In this document: positions 25,717-34,515 of the stretch, one piece after another
How the letters are laid out: each line of letters starts with the position of its first letter
How positions within the stretch are numbered: the stretch's first letter is position 1
Origin: Sphingobacteriales bacterium
GTDB taxonomy: Bacteria; Bacteroidota; Bacteroidia; AKYH767-A; OLB10
Assembly: GCA_021299095.1 (NCBI GenBank)
Contig: JAJTFW010000018.1
Coordinates: 1 to 36,090 of the forward strand
Direction: 5' to 3'
Length of the DNA stretch: 36,090 nucleotides
Translations under genes and position numbers: made by a program
Notes under the pieces: generated by a model
Told to the model about the DNA's origin: nothing
Databases searched by the model: none
The model's input: only the letters and a program-made list of their open reading frames with translations

Positions 25717-25728
25717 GTTTACGTAAAC
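25717..25728. promoter_or_regulatory. 12-bp palindrome upstream of the sugar transferase gene
   Basis: GTTTACGTAAAC is perfectly self-complementary. On the minus strand it overlaps a TAAGTTTA stretch that resembles the -7 box of the glycan operon, about 66 nt before the ATG at 25657. An operator overlapping a promoter is possible. The remaining 5'-region (25664-25826) shows nothing else. Confidence 0.3.
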
Positions 25729-25826
25729 TTACACACTGAGTATACGCTTGTCAAGTTCTTTTTTGCCGGATGAAAGGAAACTTCCGTGAAAAACAAAGAA
25801 ACCGGGTACTTACCCCTATTTTTTGA

Positions 25827-26435
25827 TTAAAAAACCCAAAGCAGCCTCAGGCCGAACAACATCAGCCCGATTCCACTGATTTGATGCAGACGGCGGTAAC
25901 GTACCGGTGTCATAAGATGTTCGAGCTTCCGAGCAAGGGCTGCCTTTGACAAATCGGTAGCAAAAACGGTCACCAGAGTGGCACCATAGAACTGAACCGT
26001 TTCAGCGGTGCTATACTCCCTGCCAGTAACAGTGGCGGCAACACCAATCCAAAAAATCAATACGAAAGGATTTAAAACATTGAGCATAAAACCCTTAACA
26101 AACTCTTTAAAAGCGTTTGGCGAGGAAAATCCTACAGAAAGTTCACTGCTTTTAAGGTGTGGTTTTCGAAAAAGGAAACTCAAACCAAAAACAATCAATA
26201 AGAGCCCGCCAGTGCGTCCGACCCATACTTGGTGATTTTGCAACCACCCCAAAACGCTGGCGCCTGCAGCTGTTAGGGCCATGAACATAGCATCGGAAAA
26301 AGCCACCCCTGCAACAAGGGGTATGGCTGAGCGGAGACCATGTTTAATTCCCACATCGATGATGAGAAAAAAGACGGGCCCGACGAGGAAGGCGAGTAGA
26401 ATTCCTAGGGAAATACCTGACAGGATGGGGTTCAT
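25827..26435 (-). CDS. LysE/RhtB family translocator
   Basis: This 202-residue membrane protein has six predicted helices. The N-terminus, SGISLGILLAFLVGPVFFLIIDVGIKHG, is the LysE/RhtB exporter signature (GxxxGPxFFLI...G). The second conserved segment, AFSDAMFMALTAAGASVLG, follows near 45-65, and NVLNPFVLIFWIGVAATVTG near 118-137 contains the family's NP motif in helix 4. Family members export amino acids or other small solutes across the inner membrane; the substrate is not predictable. The gene stands alone between the sugar transferase leader and a repeat-containing intergenic region. Confidence 0.88.
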   Translation of the reverse strand: MNPILSGISLGILLAFLVGPVFFLIIDVGIKHGLRSAIPLVAGVAFSDAMFMALTAAGASVLGWLQNHQVWVGRTGGLLLIVFGLSFLFRKPHLKSSELSVGFSSPNAFKEFVKGFMLNVLNPFVLIFWIGVAATVTGREYSTAETVQFYGATLVTVFATDLSKAALARKLEHLMTPVRYRRLHQISGIGLMLFGLRLLWVF

Positions 26436-26498
26436 CGAATCGCAGTGGATAGCATCAAAACCATGGCGGAATTAACAGAAACATACTGCAGTTTGACA

Positions 26499-26540
26499 GG
26501 GGGCCGCCACTCCTCCTCCCCAGCACAAAAATACCGGTTG
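26499..26540 (+). repeat. 42-bp intergenic repeat, copy 1
   Basis: It begins GGGGGCCGCCACTCCTCCTC and ends ACAAAAATACCGGTTG. It differs from copy 2 at two positions (C/G at base 26 and C/T at base 36 of the unit). The GGGG and CCCC ends of the first 23 bases could pair, and the complementary strand is a run of short G tracts. Confidence 0.85.
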
Positions 26541-26622
26541 CCGGCCAAGTATTCGTTGAATAAACACTTAAAACAGAGTGAATTTCACAACCATTAGCCG
26601 GTGTTTTTCGACAAGTTTCGTT

Positions 26623-26664
26623 GGGGGCCGCCACTCCTCCTCCCCAGGACAAAAATATCGGTTG
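26623..26664 (+). repeat. 42-bp intergenic repeat, copy 2
   Basis: The same unit as at 26499-26540 (40 of 42 bases identical), in the same orientation, with its start 124 bp downstream. It ends 65 bp before the -7 box of the lipoprotein gene. I saw no further copy in the window. Confidence 0.85.
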
Positions 26665-26728
26665 GAAATCTGCTAATCGTATAAAAAACGTGTAAACACA
26701 CTTACACACCCATCAACTTCGATTCAAC

Positions 26729-26736
26729 TACCTTTG
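26729..26736 (+). promoter_or_regulatory. -7 box 7 nt from the lipoprotein start codon
   Basis: TACCTTTG, an exact TAnnTTTG match, ends 7 nt before the ATG at 26744. Transcription would start about 2-3 nt before the start codon. Confidence 0.55.
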
Positions 26737-26743
26737 TCAATCT

Positions 26744-27745
26744 ATGGTTCAACGCTCGCTGATCTTTTCTCTGCTTTTGTCTTTGCCGCTGATTTGGTCT
26801 GGCTGTGACAATGAAATCGATCTGTTGGATGATTACCGAGAAATCCCCGTTATATACGGTCTTGTTAACCCGGCATCCACCACGCACCAAATCCGGGTGC
26901 AACGTGCCTTTTTGGGCGAAGGGAACGCCCTGTTGATGGCACAATATCCCGATAGCTCGTATTACGATACCGCTAGTGTGCGGCTGACCATCGAGAAGAT
27001 TGTAGCCAACCAGAGCAGTCAATTGGGCACTTTTTATCCATACTATGGCCTATCAAAGGATGAAGGGCTTTTCACCGATCAAAATCACTACGTTTTCCGC
27101 CTCGACAACTATCGTCTCCAGGAAGATGAAAATGTCCGTTACCGGCTGAAGTTCGAAAACCTCGCCACCGGCAAAATCGTTACCGCCGAAACGCGTGTGA
27201 TCCGCGATATTTTGCAAGGAACACTAAGCTCGACCACCCGCGTAAATTTGGCCAGTACCAATCCATACAATATCCGAATTACTACTCCCCGCTATGGACG
27301 TCAGTTCGGAATGATCATGCGGATCCGTTACACCGAAAAGAAAAAGATCACGCAAATTACTACCTCGAAATACCTCGATCTCACCTTTCCCCCTCTTCTG
27401 AGTCGTACGCAAAACGGTGGAGAGGAATTGATTTTTCTGGTTGATGGAAAAAAGGTTTTTCAATTTCTCGGGCAAAAAATCAAAACCGACACGACTGTCG
27501 TCCGACGGCTACAGGACTTTAAGGCGGATTACCTTTTTACTGCCGTAACCGAAGATTTTTTCAATTACGTTCAGGTGAATGCCCCCAGTAACGCGGTCAA
27601 TTTCATTCCGGAATTCACCAACCTGAGTGATGGAAAAGGCCTGTTCACCTGCCGGCTGGATACGGTCATTCCCAACATCATTTTTAACGAGGCCACCTAC
27701 GATTCATTGGCCAACGGGACCTATACCCGACACATTTTTCAATAA
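26744..27745 (+). CDS. Secreted lipoprotein of unknown function (DUF4249-like)
   Basis: This 333-residue protein has a type II signal peptide. The hydrophobic segment SLIFSLLLSLPLIW is followed by the lipobox WSGC, with the lipidated Cys at 21. The next residues, DNEIDL and then REIPVIYGLVNPASTTHQIRVQRAFLGEGNAL, resemble a large group of Bacteroidota lipoproteins annotated as DUF4249 or hypothetical. The rest looks beta-rich (YRLKFENLATGKIVTAETRV) with no catalytic motif that I recognise. It is probably anchored in the outer membrane or the inner face of the envelope. No partner genes (such as a TonB-dependent receptor) are adjacent. Family assignment is tentative; the lipoprotein call is firm. 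Confidence 0.75.
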   Translation: MVQRSLIFSLLLSLPLIWSGCDNEIDLLDDYREIPVIYGLVNPASTTHQIRVQRAFLGEGNALLMAQYPDSSYYDTASVRLTIEKIVANQSSQLGTFYPYYGLSKDEGLFTDQNHYVFRLDNYRLQEDENVRYRLKFENLATGKIVTAETRVIRDILQGTLSSTTRVNLASTNPYNIRITTPRYGRQFGMIMRIRYTEKKKITQITTSKYLDLTFPPLLSRTQNGGEELIFLVDGKKVFQFLGQKIKTDTTVVRRLQDFKADYLFTAVTEDFFNYVQVNAPSNAVNFIPEFTNLSDGKGLFTCRLDTVIPNIIFNEATYDSLANGTYTRHIFQ

Positions 27746-27750
27746 AAACG

Positions 27751-27763
27751 TGTCAATTTGACA
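27751..27763. promoter_or_regulatory. Palindrome and small hairpin between the lipoprotein gene and dnaK
   Basis: TGTCAATTTGACA is a 6-bp inverted repeat around one base, starting 5 nt after the lipoprotein stop. A second structure follows at 27773-27786: CCCGG, loop ATAG, CCGGG. No CIRCE element (TTAGCACTC-N9-GAGTGCTAA) is present. This may be an operator or a weak 3'-end structure. Confidence 0.3.
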
Positions 27764-27874
27764 ATCTGTCAGCCCGGATAGCCGGGTATGTTGGCTCTAT
27801 TTCTGCCATTTTGAACAGGTTTAGTCCGTGGCATAGCGATTGACATAGCCGAGTCAAACAAACGCATTCAACAC

Positions 27875-29776
27875 ATGAAAAAAGTAATCGGAATCGACCT
27901 GGGCACAACCAACTCTTGTGTAGCAGTCATGGAAGGCAATGAGCCCGTCGTTATCCCAAATAGCGAAGGGCGCCGTACAACACCTTCTATCGTCGCATTC
28001 ATTAAGGACGGCGAACGCAAAGTGGGTGATCCAGCCAAGCGCCAGGCCATTACAAACCCCCAGCATACCATTGCATCCATCAAACGTTTCATGGGAGAGA
28101 CTTTTGACAAAGTCGCTACTGAAATTTCAAGGGTATCCTACGAGGTTGTAAAAGGAGATAACAATACGCCAAGGGTCAAAATCAACGACAGGCTCTTTAC
28201 ACCCCAGGAAATCTCGGCGATGGTCCTTCAGAAGATGAAGAAAACCGCTGAGGATTACCTCGGGCACGAAGTGAACGAAGCGGTAGTCACCGTGCCGGCC
28301 TATTTCAACGATGCTCAGCGCCAGGCAACCAAAGAGGCAGGAGAAATCGCCGGACTGAAAGTCCTCCGCATCATCAACGAGCCTACAGCAGCCGCACTGG
28401 CTTACGGTATGGATAAAAAGCATACTGATACCAAAGTTGCCGTATTCGATTTAGGTGGTGGAACCTTCGATATCTCCGTTCTTGAACTAGGAGATGGAGT
28501 CTTCGAGGTGAAGTCTACAAACGGTGATACTCACCTGGGTGGTGATGACTTCGACCAGGTCATTATCGACTGGTTGGCTGAGGAATTCAAAAGTGAAGAA
28601 GGCATTGACCTGCGCAAAGATCCCATGGCACTGCAGCGCCTGAAAGAGGCCTCAGAAAAAGCAAAAGTGGAACTTTCCAGCTCGACACAAACGGAAATCA
28701 ATCTACCCTACATCATGCCGGTAGATGGTATTCCGAAACACCTCGTAAAAACACTGACCCGTTCCAAATTCGAGCAGCTGGCCGATAAACTCATTCAGCG
28801 CACACTCGAACCCTGCAAAAAAGCGCTTGCCGATGCCAAGCTTTCGCCCTCAGAAATCGACGAAGTGATTCTGGTGGGAGGATCAACCCGAATTCCTGCA
28901 ATTCAAGAGTTGGTTGAGAAGTTCTTCGGTAAAAAGCCATCCAAAGGGGTAAATCCCGATGAGGTCGTTGCAGTCGGTGCTTCAATTCAAGGGGCAGTCC
29001 TGACCGGTGAGGTGAAGGACGTACTGCTCTTGGACGTGACACCTCTCTCACTCGGTATCGAAACCTTGGGAGGAGTTATGACGAAGTTGATTGAATCCAA
29101 CACCACGATTCCCACCAAGCGCTCAGAGACCTTCTCTACTGCCTCAGATAATCAGCCATCGGTTGAAATCCATGTCCTGCAGGGCGAACGCCCTATGGCC
29201 AAAGACAACCGGACAATCGGACGTTTCCACCTCGATGGAATTCCGCCCGCACCACGGGGAATCCCTCAGGTTGAAGTGACCTTCGACATTGATGCGAATG
29301 GCATCTTGCATGTAACAGCGAAGGACAAGGCCAGTGGTAAAACACAAAACATCCGTATTGAAGCTTCCAGCGGCCTCAACGATGAAGAGATCCAACGCAT
29401 GAAGCGTGAAGCGGAGGCCAATGCTGAATCAGATCGTAAGGCCAAAGAGGACGCCGACAAAGTGAATCAGGCCGACTCCCTCATCTTCAATACCGAAAAA
29501 CAACTGAAAGAATTCGGTGATAAGATTCCGGCTGAGAAAAAATCGGCCATCGAGTCCGCACTTACCCAACTGAAAGAGGTCCACGCGAAGCATGACCTAA
29601 CAGGAATCGATGCGGCAATGGCTACCCTGAACTCAGCCTGGGAAGCTGCCTCGACGGAAATGTATGCGGCCAGCCAAGAACAAGGCGGCGCCGGCGCTCC
29701 TCCTCCCGGAGCCGAAAGCAATTCCAATCCGACTGATAGCGTAACGGATGTCGATTTTGAAGAGGTGAAGCAGTAA
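27875..29776 (+). CDS. dnaK: Molecular chaperone DnaK (Hsp70)
   Basis: This 633-residue Hsp70 folds and protects cytoplasmic proteins in an ATP cycle with DnaJ and GrpE. The nucleotide-binding domain spans about 1-380: phosphate-1 motif [14 protein letters not shown] (5-18), [17 protein letters not shown], phosphate-2 [17 protein letters not shown], and adenosine motif [15 protein letters not shown]. The linker [13 protein letters not shown] is near 385-397. The substrate-binding domain ([18 protein letters not shown]) and lid follow, ending in a Gly/Pro-rich tail and the acidic [11 protein letters not shown], a close variant of the usual EEVKK-like end. Length is canonical. grpE and dnaJ are not adjacent. 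A 129-bp upstream gap and a strong downstream terminator make it monocistronic. Confidence 0.98.
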   Translation: MKKVIGIDLGTTNSCVAVMEGNEPVVIPNSEGRRTTPSIVAFIKDGERKVGDPAKRQAITNPQHTIASIKRFMGETFDKVATEISRVSYEVVKGDNNTPRVKINDRLFTPQEISAMVLQKMKKTAEDYLGHEVNEAVVTVPAYFNDAQRQATKEAGEIAGLKVLRIINEPTAAALAYGMDKKHTDTKVAVFDLGGGTFDISVLELGDGVFEVKSTNGDTHLGGDDFDQVIIDWLAEEFKSEEGIDLRKDPMALQRLKEASEKAKVELSSSTQTEINLPYIMPVDGIPKHLVKTLTRSKFEQLADKLIQRTLEPCKKALADAKLSPSEIDEVILVGGSTRIPAIQELVEKFFGKKPSKGVNPDEVVAVGASIQGAVLTGEVKDVLLLDVTPLSLGIETLGGVMTKLIESNTTIPTKRSETFSTASDNQPSVEIHVLQGERPMAKDNRTIGRFHLDGIPPAPRGIPQVEVTFDIDANGILHVTAKDKASGKTQNIRIEASSGLNDEEIQRMKREAEANAESDRKAKEDADKVNQADSLIFNTEKQLKEFGDKIPAEKKSAIESALTQLKEVHAKHDLTGIDAAMATLNSAWEAASTEMYAASQEQGGAGAPPPGAESNSNPTDSVTDVDFEEVKQ

Positions 29777-29786
29777 GATCAGTAAC

Positions 29787-29832
29787 CTACCAAATCAAAA
29801 CGCCACCTTAGGGTGGCGTTTTGATTTGGTAG
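29787..29832. terminator. Bidirectional terminator after dnaK and the LytTR regulator gene
   Basis: A perfect 21-bp inverted repeat (29787-29807 and 29812-29832) surrounds a 4-nt loop TTAG. The GC-rich core CGCCACC/GGTGGCG is flanked by A/T-rich arms, giving TTTTGATTT after the core stem on both strands. It separates convergent dnaK and the response regulator gene, which ends at 29845. Confidence 0.92.
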
Positions 29833-29844
29833 AAATTGAGCCGC

Positions 29845-30975
29845 TCAAAGGAAATTCAGGCGGGCCATGAATGTGTCCTTGTAAGACTTTCCAATCGGTA
29901 TAGTCTTATCGCCGATCAACACAGTGTTTTCATCCAACACATTGATTTTGTCAATCGGGATGATATAGGAACGATGAACACGTAAGAACTTCGAACTTGG
30001 CAGCTTCGACTCGATATCCTTCATGGTAGAATGAATCACAAACTGATCGGATGTGGTTTGGATGATGACGTAATTGTCCATAGCCTGAATCCACTGAATA
30101 TTGTCCAAAAAGACCTTTACCAGCATCGACCCTTTCTTGACGAAAAAGGAGTTGTGGATGACCTGTGAATCCAATAATGACGTCGAGGCCGATTCATCAG
30201 TCGATACACTTTTTGAAACAGCGTTGTCCGAGAAAACAATAGCGCAACCTAAAAACTGGTTCTTCTCATCGTGAATCGGAGATATGGATATCGAGCCCTG
30301 TATATTCTGGCCCGATTTGCGGATCGACAGAACGGCTTGGTCGTTATCCCAAGGGGAATCCGCACGCATCCGATCCATCAGGGCGTTTAACTCAACCGGC
30401 TTACCTGCATTGTCAGAAAAGCCGACCAGTTGAAATACAGGAGAGCCCGAAGCCGCCGCAGAGGAGAGTCCAAGCATCTTTTCTGCTCTTTCATTGACGT
30501 AGTTGATATTCCCAGCCGAGTCCACTACCATGATCATTTCATCTACCAAGGCCAGCGCGTTGGCAAGTCGTTGCTGGCTTGCGCGCACTTCACGGTCGCG
30601 GGAAAATTTGAACAGCGCCATTTCAACGGTTGTCTTCAAATCTGACTCGTTGAACGGCTTTACGATGTAGCCATAGGGTTCTGTATGCTTCGCCCTGTCG
30701 AGCGTCTCTTGGTCAACATATGAAGTGAGGAAGATGACCGGTATCTCGAAACGATCCTTGATGTAACCTGCGATATCGATTCCGTCTTGTTCCCCTTTTA
30801 GACGGATGTCTAGGAAAACGAGGTCGGGATTCAACTCATCGAGTTTTTCATAAGCCGTGGCAGCAGACGATGCGGTGGCAGGCACCTCGTAGCCGAGTTT
30901 TTCGAGCGATTTTTGAATATCCTTCGCGACGATGCTTTCGTCCTCAACGACAAGAATACGGGTCTTGTTGCTCAT
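29845..30975 (-). CDS. Response regulator with REC, PAS and LytTR DNA-binding domains
   Basis: This 376-residue regulator has a receiver domain (about 5-120): acidic pocket EDE at 11-13, phosphoacceptor Asp56 in LVFLDIRLKG, Thr84 in IFLTS and Lys106 in YIVKPF. A PAS domain follows (about 130-240, MIMVVDSAGNINYVNERAEKM onward). A serine-rich linker leads to a LytTR DNA-binding domain (about 270-376, VKVFLDNIQWIQAMDNYVII, then FLRVHRSYIIPIDKI). LytTR proteins bind promoter direct repeats through beta strands. A PAS between receiver and LytTR is less usual and suggests a second input. It lies 10 nt downstream of the histidine kinase gene, forming one operon, and ends at a bidirectional terminator. 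Confidence 0.92.
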   Translation of the reverse strand: MSNKTRILVVEDESIVAKDIQKSLEKLGYEVPATASSAATAYEKLDELNPDLVFLDIRLKGEQDGIDIAGYIKDRFEIPVIFLTSYVDQETLDRAKHTEPYGYIVKPFNESDLKTTVEMALFKFSRDREVRASQQRLANALALVDEMIMVVDSAGNINYVNERAEKMLGLSSAAASGSPVFQLVGFSDNAGKPVELNALMDRMRADSPWDNDQAVLSIRKSGQNIQGSISISPIHDEKNQFLGCAIVFSDNAVSKSVSTDESASTSLLDSQVIHNSFFVKKGSMLVKVFLDNIQWIQAMDNYVIIQTTSDQFVIHSTMKDIESKLPSSKFLRVHRSYIIPIDKINVLDENTVLIGDKTIPIGKSYKDTFMARLNFL

Positions 30976-30985
30976 AGTGGGTATC

Positions 30986-33900
30986 TTAGCTAATGCGCTT
31001 AAAAGTAATGATATATTTTACTCCTTTACCGGGTGCACTTTCAATTTTCAACACACCATCGAGTTGATTACTAAGTGCCTGAATCAGCTGAATCCCCAGT
31101 GAATCGGTGGTCTCAGGGTCAACTCCTGCTGGGAAACCAATGCCGTCGTCGGCGATGATGAGACGAAAATGGTCAGTTTCGGTTTGGAGTAGTTCGATGC
31201 TGATACACCCAGTAGGTCTCCCGGTAAAGGCATGTTTCAGGGCATTGGTGACAATTTCGTTAATGATCAGGCCTGTAGGTACCGCTGTATCGATATCAAG
31301 GGCGATTTTTTCGGAGTGGATGTTGAGCGTGATCTTACCTACCGGAATCCTGAATGACTGAAATAGGTTTTCCGCCAGTCGCTTGATATAATCATCAAAG
31401 TCGATTTGCGATAAGCCATCAGCCTGATAGAAGCGCTCGTGGATGAGTGCCATGCTTTTTATGCGGTCCTGGCCTTCCCTCAGTGCCTTGTACGCGTTCT
31501 GGTCGGTTACGTAGCTGGTCTGAAGATTAAACAGACTGATTATGATCTGTAGGTTGTTTTTTACACGATGATGGATTTCACGCAACAACAAGCCCTTCTC
31601 TTCAAGCGCAGCCCGGATTTGGTCCTCCATCTGCTTGTGGAGGGTGATGTCGGTGTCTATAACAACAATGTTCTTCAACTTTGAATGCTCATCGACTATG
31701 GGCGTCAGCGTCGAGGATGCCCAGCGGCTGCTACCATCCTTGTGATGTATTTCGGACTCATATACAATGGACTGCTTTTCACGAATGCATAGTTCAAGTC
31801 CGCTAAGAACATCCGGATTTGAGGTGAGCTGGCTGATATTCGTTCCTTTACTTCGACGGAGTTCATCGATGGTATAACCGGTCAACCGCGTAAATCCTGT
31901 GTTCACCCATTCGATTTCTCGCTTCGCATCGAAAATCATAACAGCATTGGCAGTCTCAGAGGCCACGAGCGAGAGTTTTGCCAGTTCGATGTTCTTATCG
32001 CTCAACTCGCGCGTTCGCTCATCCACCGTACGACGAAGATCTTCCTGAGTCAGAAGCAAGGAACGAGTCTTGATTTTATAAATCAGGTAAATGATACCGA
32101 TTGCAGCTGCGAAATACAGAAAAATGAACAATGGCGTTTTCCAAAGGGGAGCCTTAATGGTGAAGGCAAACGTCAAGGGTACACTCCACTCCAAACCGTT
32201 GGCTGAGGCCTGGACCTTGAACATGTAATCGCCAGGGGGCACATTCGAATAACTGACCTGCCCGAAGTCACTGGAAGGAGACCATTGCTCGTCAAAGCCC
32301 TCCAGCATGTAGCGGTAACGCACTTCCCCCGGAGCAGTGAGATAAACCGCATTGCAAACAAACGTGACATAATTATCGAAATGGGAGAGCACAAGATTCT
32401 CCGGCAATCCGCTAAGAGGATTTACGGTGATCTTCTTCTTATTCCAATCTACATTCTGAAGGAACAATTGTATTTTATCAATACTGACAAGTGGTAATGT
32501 AGCTGAAAGGTCTCCGGCCTTTGGATCATAACGAACCACACCATTCACTGTACCGAACCATATACTTCCACTACTGTCCTCGGCCGCGACATTTGTTTCA
32601 AGGCCCGGGTACCCTTTGCTCTTATCGTACAATACGGACTTCAGCTTGCCATCCTTTTTCGGTGCCATGCGTTCAATCAACTCCACTCCCATATCGGTAC
32701 CGAGCCAGGTTCTTCCCTGTTTATCGCTAAGGCAAAATAGGACCTTGCGGCTGAATAGCCCTTCATCTGATCCGAACAATGCTGGTTTCTTTTCTAGGTT
32801 CATTGGATCCAACTTCATGACCCCGTGCTCATACATGCTGCAGAGTAAATTGCCCTTTTCATCGAATTCCATACCCGTTACAGGCACGAGGGGCAATGCG
32901 TGTTTGGCGGAATATCCGAGCAGCTGTCCATCCTTCGACCTGAATACCCCCTTCATGGTCCCGATCCACAATGCTCCATTGGAATCTTCTGTTAACACGC
33001 GTACTTTCTCACTTGCCAATCCCTTCGATGCATTGATTAAAAAAATTGAATCCTTCATGAGAACGTATACGCCACGATCAGTCCCAAAAGCTACACGACC
33101 ATCGCTCAGTTGACAAACAGTATACACCACTGAGCGCTCAAGCAATGCAAGCTGGTTACTGAGCGGTTTGAAAGATGAAATACGTGTCGCTTTTTCAAGT
33201 TTGGCATCGAATAGCCAAGGACCAGCGGCTGTACCAAGCCAAAAACGCTCGGCTGTATGTCCCACGATTGCCCATACGGTAGCATTGACCAATTCCGGCT
33301 GCGTGCCTACGTGATTGAATTTTCCGTCGCTGTAGCGTGATAGCCCCCCGGTTACTGACCCAACCCAAATCCGAGCGGCTGTATCGCAATAAACCGAAAG
33401 GATGTTGTTACCAGACAATCCTTGTTCAGTGGTAAAATGAGAAAACCTACCTGCATTATACTTGAAAAGTCCTCCAAAAGTGCCAATCCAGTAATTACCC
33501 TCCCTGTCCTCAATCAAGGACTCAACTATATTCGCGTTGGGGTCATCTTTTGAGGGATTGAACCTGCGGGGAGATTTCCCCTCGGATAAAATCAAGATTC
33601 CCGAACCATAGCTTCCTACCCAAACCTGCCCGAACCGGTCCGGATGTACCGCATGCACACGCAAGGCGGATTCCGTGTAATATTCACGACCCATTAGTGA
33701 GGCTGCATCAAACACCTCAACACCATTGTAGGTGCCAGCCCAGACTCGTCCATCGAACCCTTGTGTCAAACAATACACGATTCTTGCACCATTTGCAGTA
33801 ACACATTGAATCGCCTGAATTTTATCGCGCACAATCAAATCCAATCCACCAAGGGATGCGACCCACATCCTACCCTGCTTGTCACGCAAAATATCTTGAA

Positions 33901-34408
33901 TATCATTTCCGGACAACCCGGCAGCCGTTGTAATACTCGCCGATTTCCCCTTACTATCCAGGACACTGATTCCCTCCGGCGTACCAACCCAGATACGTCC
34001 CTGAGCATCTTCGTTCAACACATTAATATTGTCCGATAGCAATCCATCGGCCGTTGTGTAATTGGTGAACGACTTACCGGACTTTCGAACGAGTCCTTTC
34101 CGAACGGTACCGAACCAGATATCCCCACGGCTGTCCTCGAATACCGTTTTGACAGGGCTTCCAAATAGCACATCACTCTCCGGAATTCGGTTAAAAATAC
34201 GCCCGTCATACGTGGCTGCGCCGGAAGTGGTGGCAATCCATAGCACACCTTTTCGGTCCTGGATGACTTTGTTCACCCTGTTCCCAGGCAAACCATCCAC
34301 TTGGGTAAACTTTCTCAGGGTCCAATCCTGGGCTTCAGCCTCAAAACCACACAGGAATGCGGCAAATCCAACCAACAAAAGCACTATTCTGGCACCCTTT
34401 ATAGTCAT
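30986..34408 (-). CDS. Hybrid-type sensor: periplasmic two-component propeller plus PAS and HisKA_2 histidine kinase
   Basis: The start is the ATG at 34408 (MTIKGARIVLLLVGFAAFL), giving 1140 residues; the open frame further upstream begins with TTG. A signal peptide precedes about twelve propeller repeats (WIATTSG, WFGTVRKGL, WVGTPEGISV, WIGTFGGLFKY and others) to about 680. A Y_Y_Y domain follows (RYRYMLEGFDEQWSPSS), then a membrane helix (TPLFIFLYFAAAIGIIYLIY), a coiled coil, a PAS domain (FTRLTGYTIDELR) and a HisKA_2 phosphoacceptor region, LLLREIHHRVKNNLQIIISL. The HATPase has NEIVTNALKHAF and DDGIGFP. The architecture resembles SusR-like sensors, but without receiver or AraC output; that role passes to the downstream LytTR regulator. 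Confidence 0.92.
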   Translation of the reverse strand: MTIKGARIVLLLVGFAAFLCGFEAEAQDWTLRKFTQVDGLPGNRVNKVIQDRKGVLWIATTSGAATYDGRIFNRIPESDVLFGSPVKTVFEDSRGDIWFGTVRKGLVRKSGKSFTNYTTADGLLSDNINVLNEDAQGRIWVGTPEGISVLDSKGKSASITTAAGLSGNDIQDILRDKQGRMWVASLGGLDLIVRDKIQAIQCVTANGARIVYCLTQGFDGRVWAGTYNGVEVFDAASLMGREYYTESALRVHAVHPDRFGQVWVGSYGSGILILSEGKSPRRFNPSKDDPNANIVESLIEDREGNYWIGTFGGLFKYNAGRFSHFTTEQGLSGNNILSVYCDTAARIWVGSVTGGLSRYSDGKFNHVGTQPELVNATVWAIVGHTAERFWLGTAAGPWLFDAKLEKATRISSFKPLSNQLALLERSVVYTVCQLSDGRVAFGTDRGVYVLMKDSIFLINASKGLASEKVRVLTEDSNGALWIGTMKGVFRSKDGQLLGYSAKHALPLVPVTGMEFDEKGNLLCSMYEHGVMKLDPMNLEKKPALFGSDEGLFSRKVLFCLSDKQGRTWLGTDMGVELIERMAPKKDGKLKSVLYDKSKGYPGLETNVAAEDSSGSIWFGTVNGVVRYDPKAGDLSATLPLVSIDKIQLFLQNVDWNKKKITVNPLSGLPENLVLSHFDNYVTFVCNAVYLTAPGEVRYRYMLEGFDEQWSPSSDFGQVSYSNVPPGDYMFKVQASANGLEWSVPLTFAFTIKAPLWKTPLFIFLYFAAAIGIIYLIYKIKTRSLLLTQEDLRRTVDERTRELSDKNIELAKLSLVASETANAVMIFDAKREIEWVNTGFTRLTGYTIDELRRSKGTNISQLTSNPDVLSGLELCIREKQSIVYESEIHHKDGSSRWASSTLTPIVDEHSKLKNIVVIDTDITLHKQMEDQIRAALEEKGLLLREIHHRVKNNLQIIISLFNLQTSYVTDQNAYKALREGQDRIKSMALIHERFYQADGLSQIDFDDYIKRLAENLFQSFRIPVGKITLNIHSEKIALDIDTAVPTGLIINEIVTNALKHAFTGRPTGCISIELLQTETDHFRLIIADDGIGFPAGVDPETTDSLGIQLIQALSNQLDGVLKIESAPGKGVKYIITFKRIS

Positions 34409-34494
34409 AAAGTTCGGAAATTCAAGTATTTGCAATGTTAGGTATTCCGATTACACCGAGTCGGCGTGTTGGACCGATTTCATACACAACGCAT

Positions 34495-34510
34495 GGTTGA
34501 AAAATCAACC
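34495..34510. promoter_or_regulatory. Small hairpin in the kinase/T9SS-protein divergent region
   Basis: GGTTGA, AAAA, TCAACC: a perfect 6-bp inverted repeat, 5 nt from the larger hairpin at 34516-34538. It lies upstream of the kinase gene on one side and of the T9SS protein promoter on the other. Confidence 0.35.
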
Positions 34511-34515
34511 TGAAC

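Larger units (their letters stand above)
26436..26728. other. Intergenic region with a 42-bp direct repeat pair
   Basis: About 290 bp without a credible gene between the LysE gene and the lipoprotein gene. It holds two near-identical 42-bp direct repeats. A minus-strand open frame covers both, but the 124-bp repeat period is not a multiple of three, so the repeats are read in different frames and are not a protein repeat. Confidence 0.7.

Noticed and set aside
26499-26664. Possible CRISPR array
   Set aside because: Only two repeat copies with an 82-bp spacer, no cas genes and no dyad typical of CRISPR repeats.
26455-26709. Minus-strand open frame spanning both 42-bp repeats
   Set aside because: The two repeat copies fall in different frames, composition is not protein-like, and there is no promoter or homology I can recognise.
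27773-27786. CCCGG-ATAG-CCGGG as a terminator of the lipoprotein gene
   Set aside because: The stem is only 5 bp and no T-run follows, so an intrinsic terminator is not supported.
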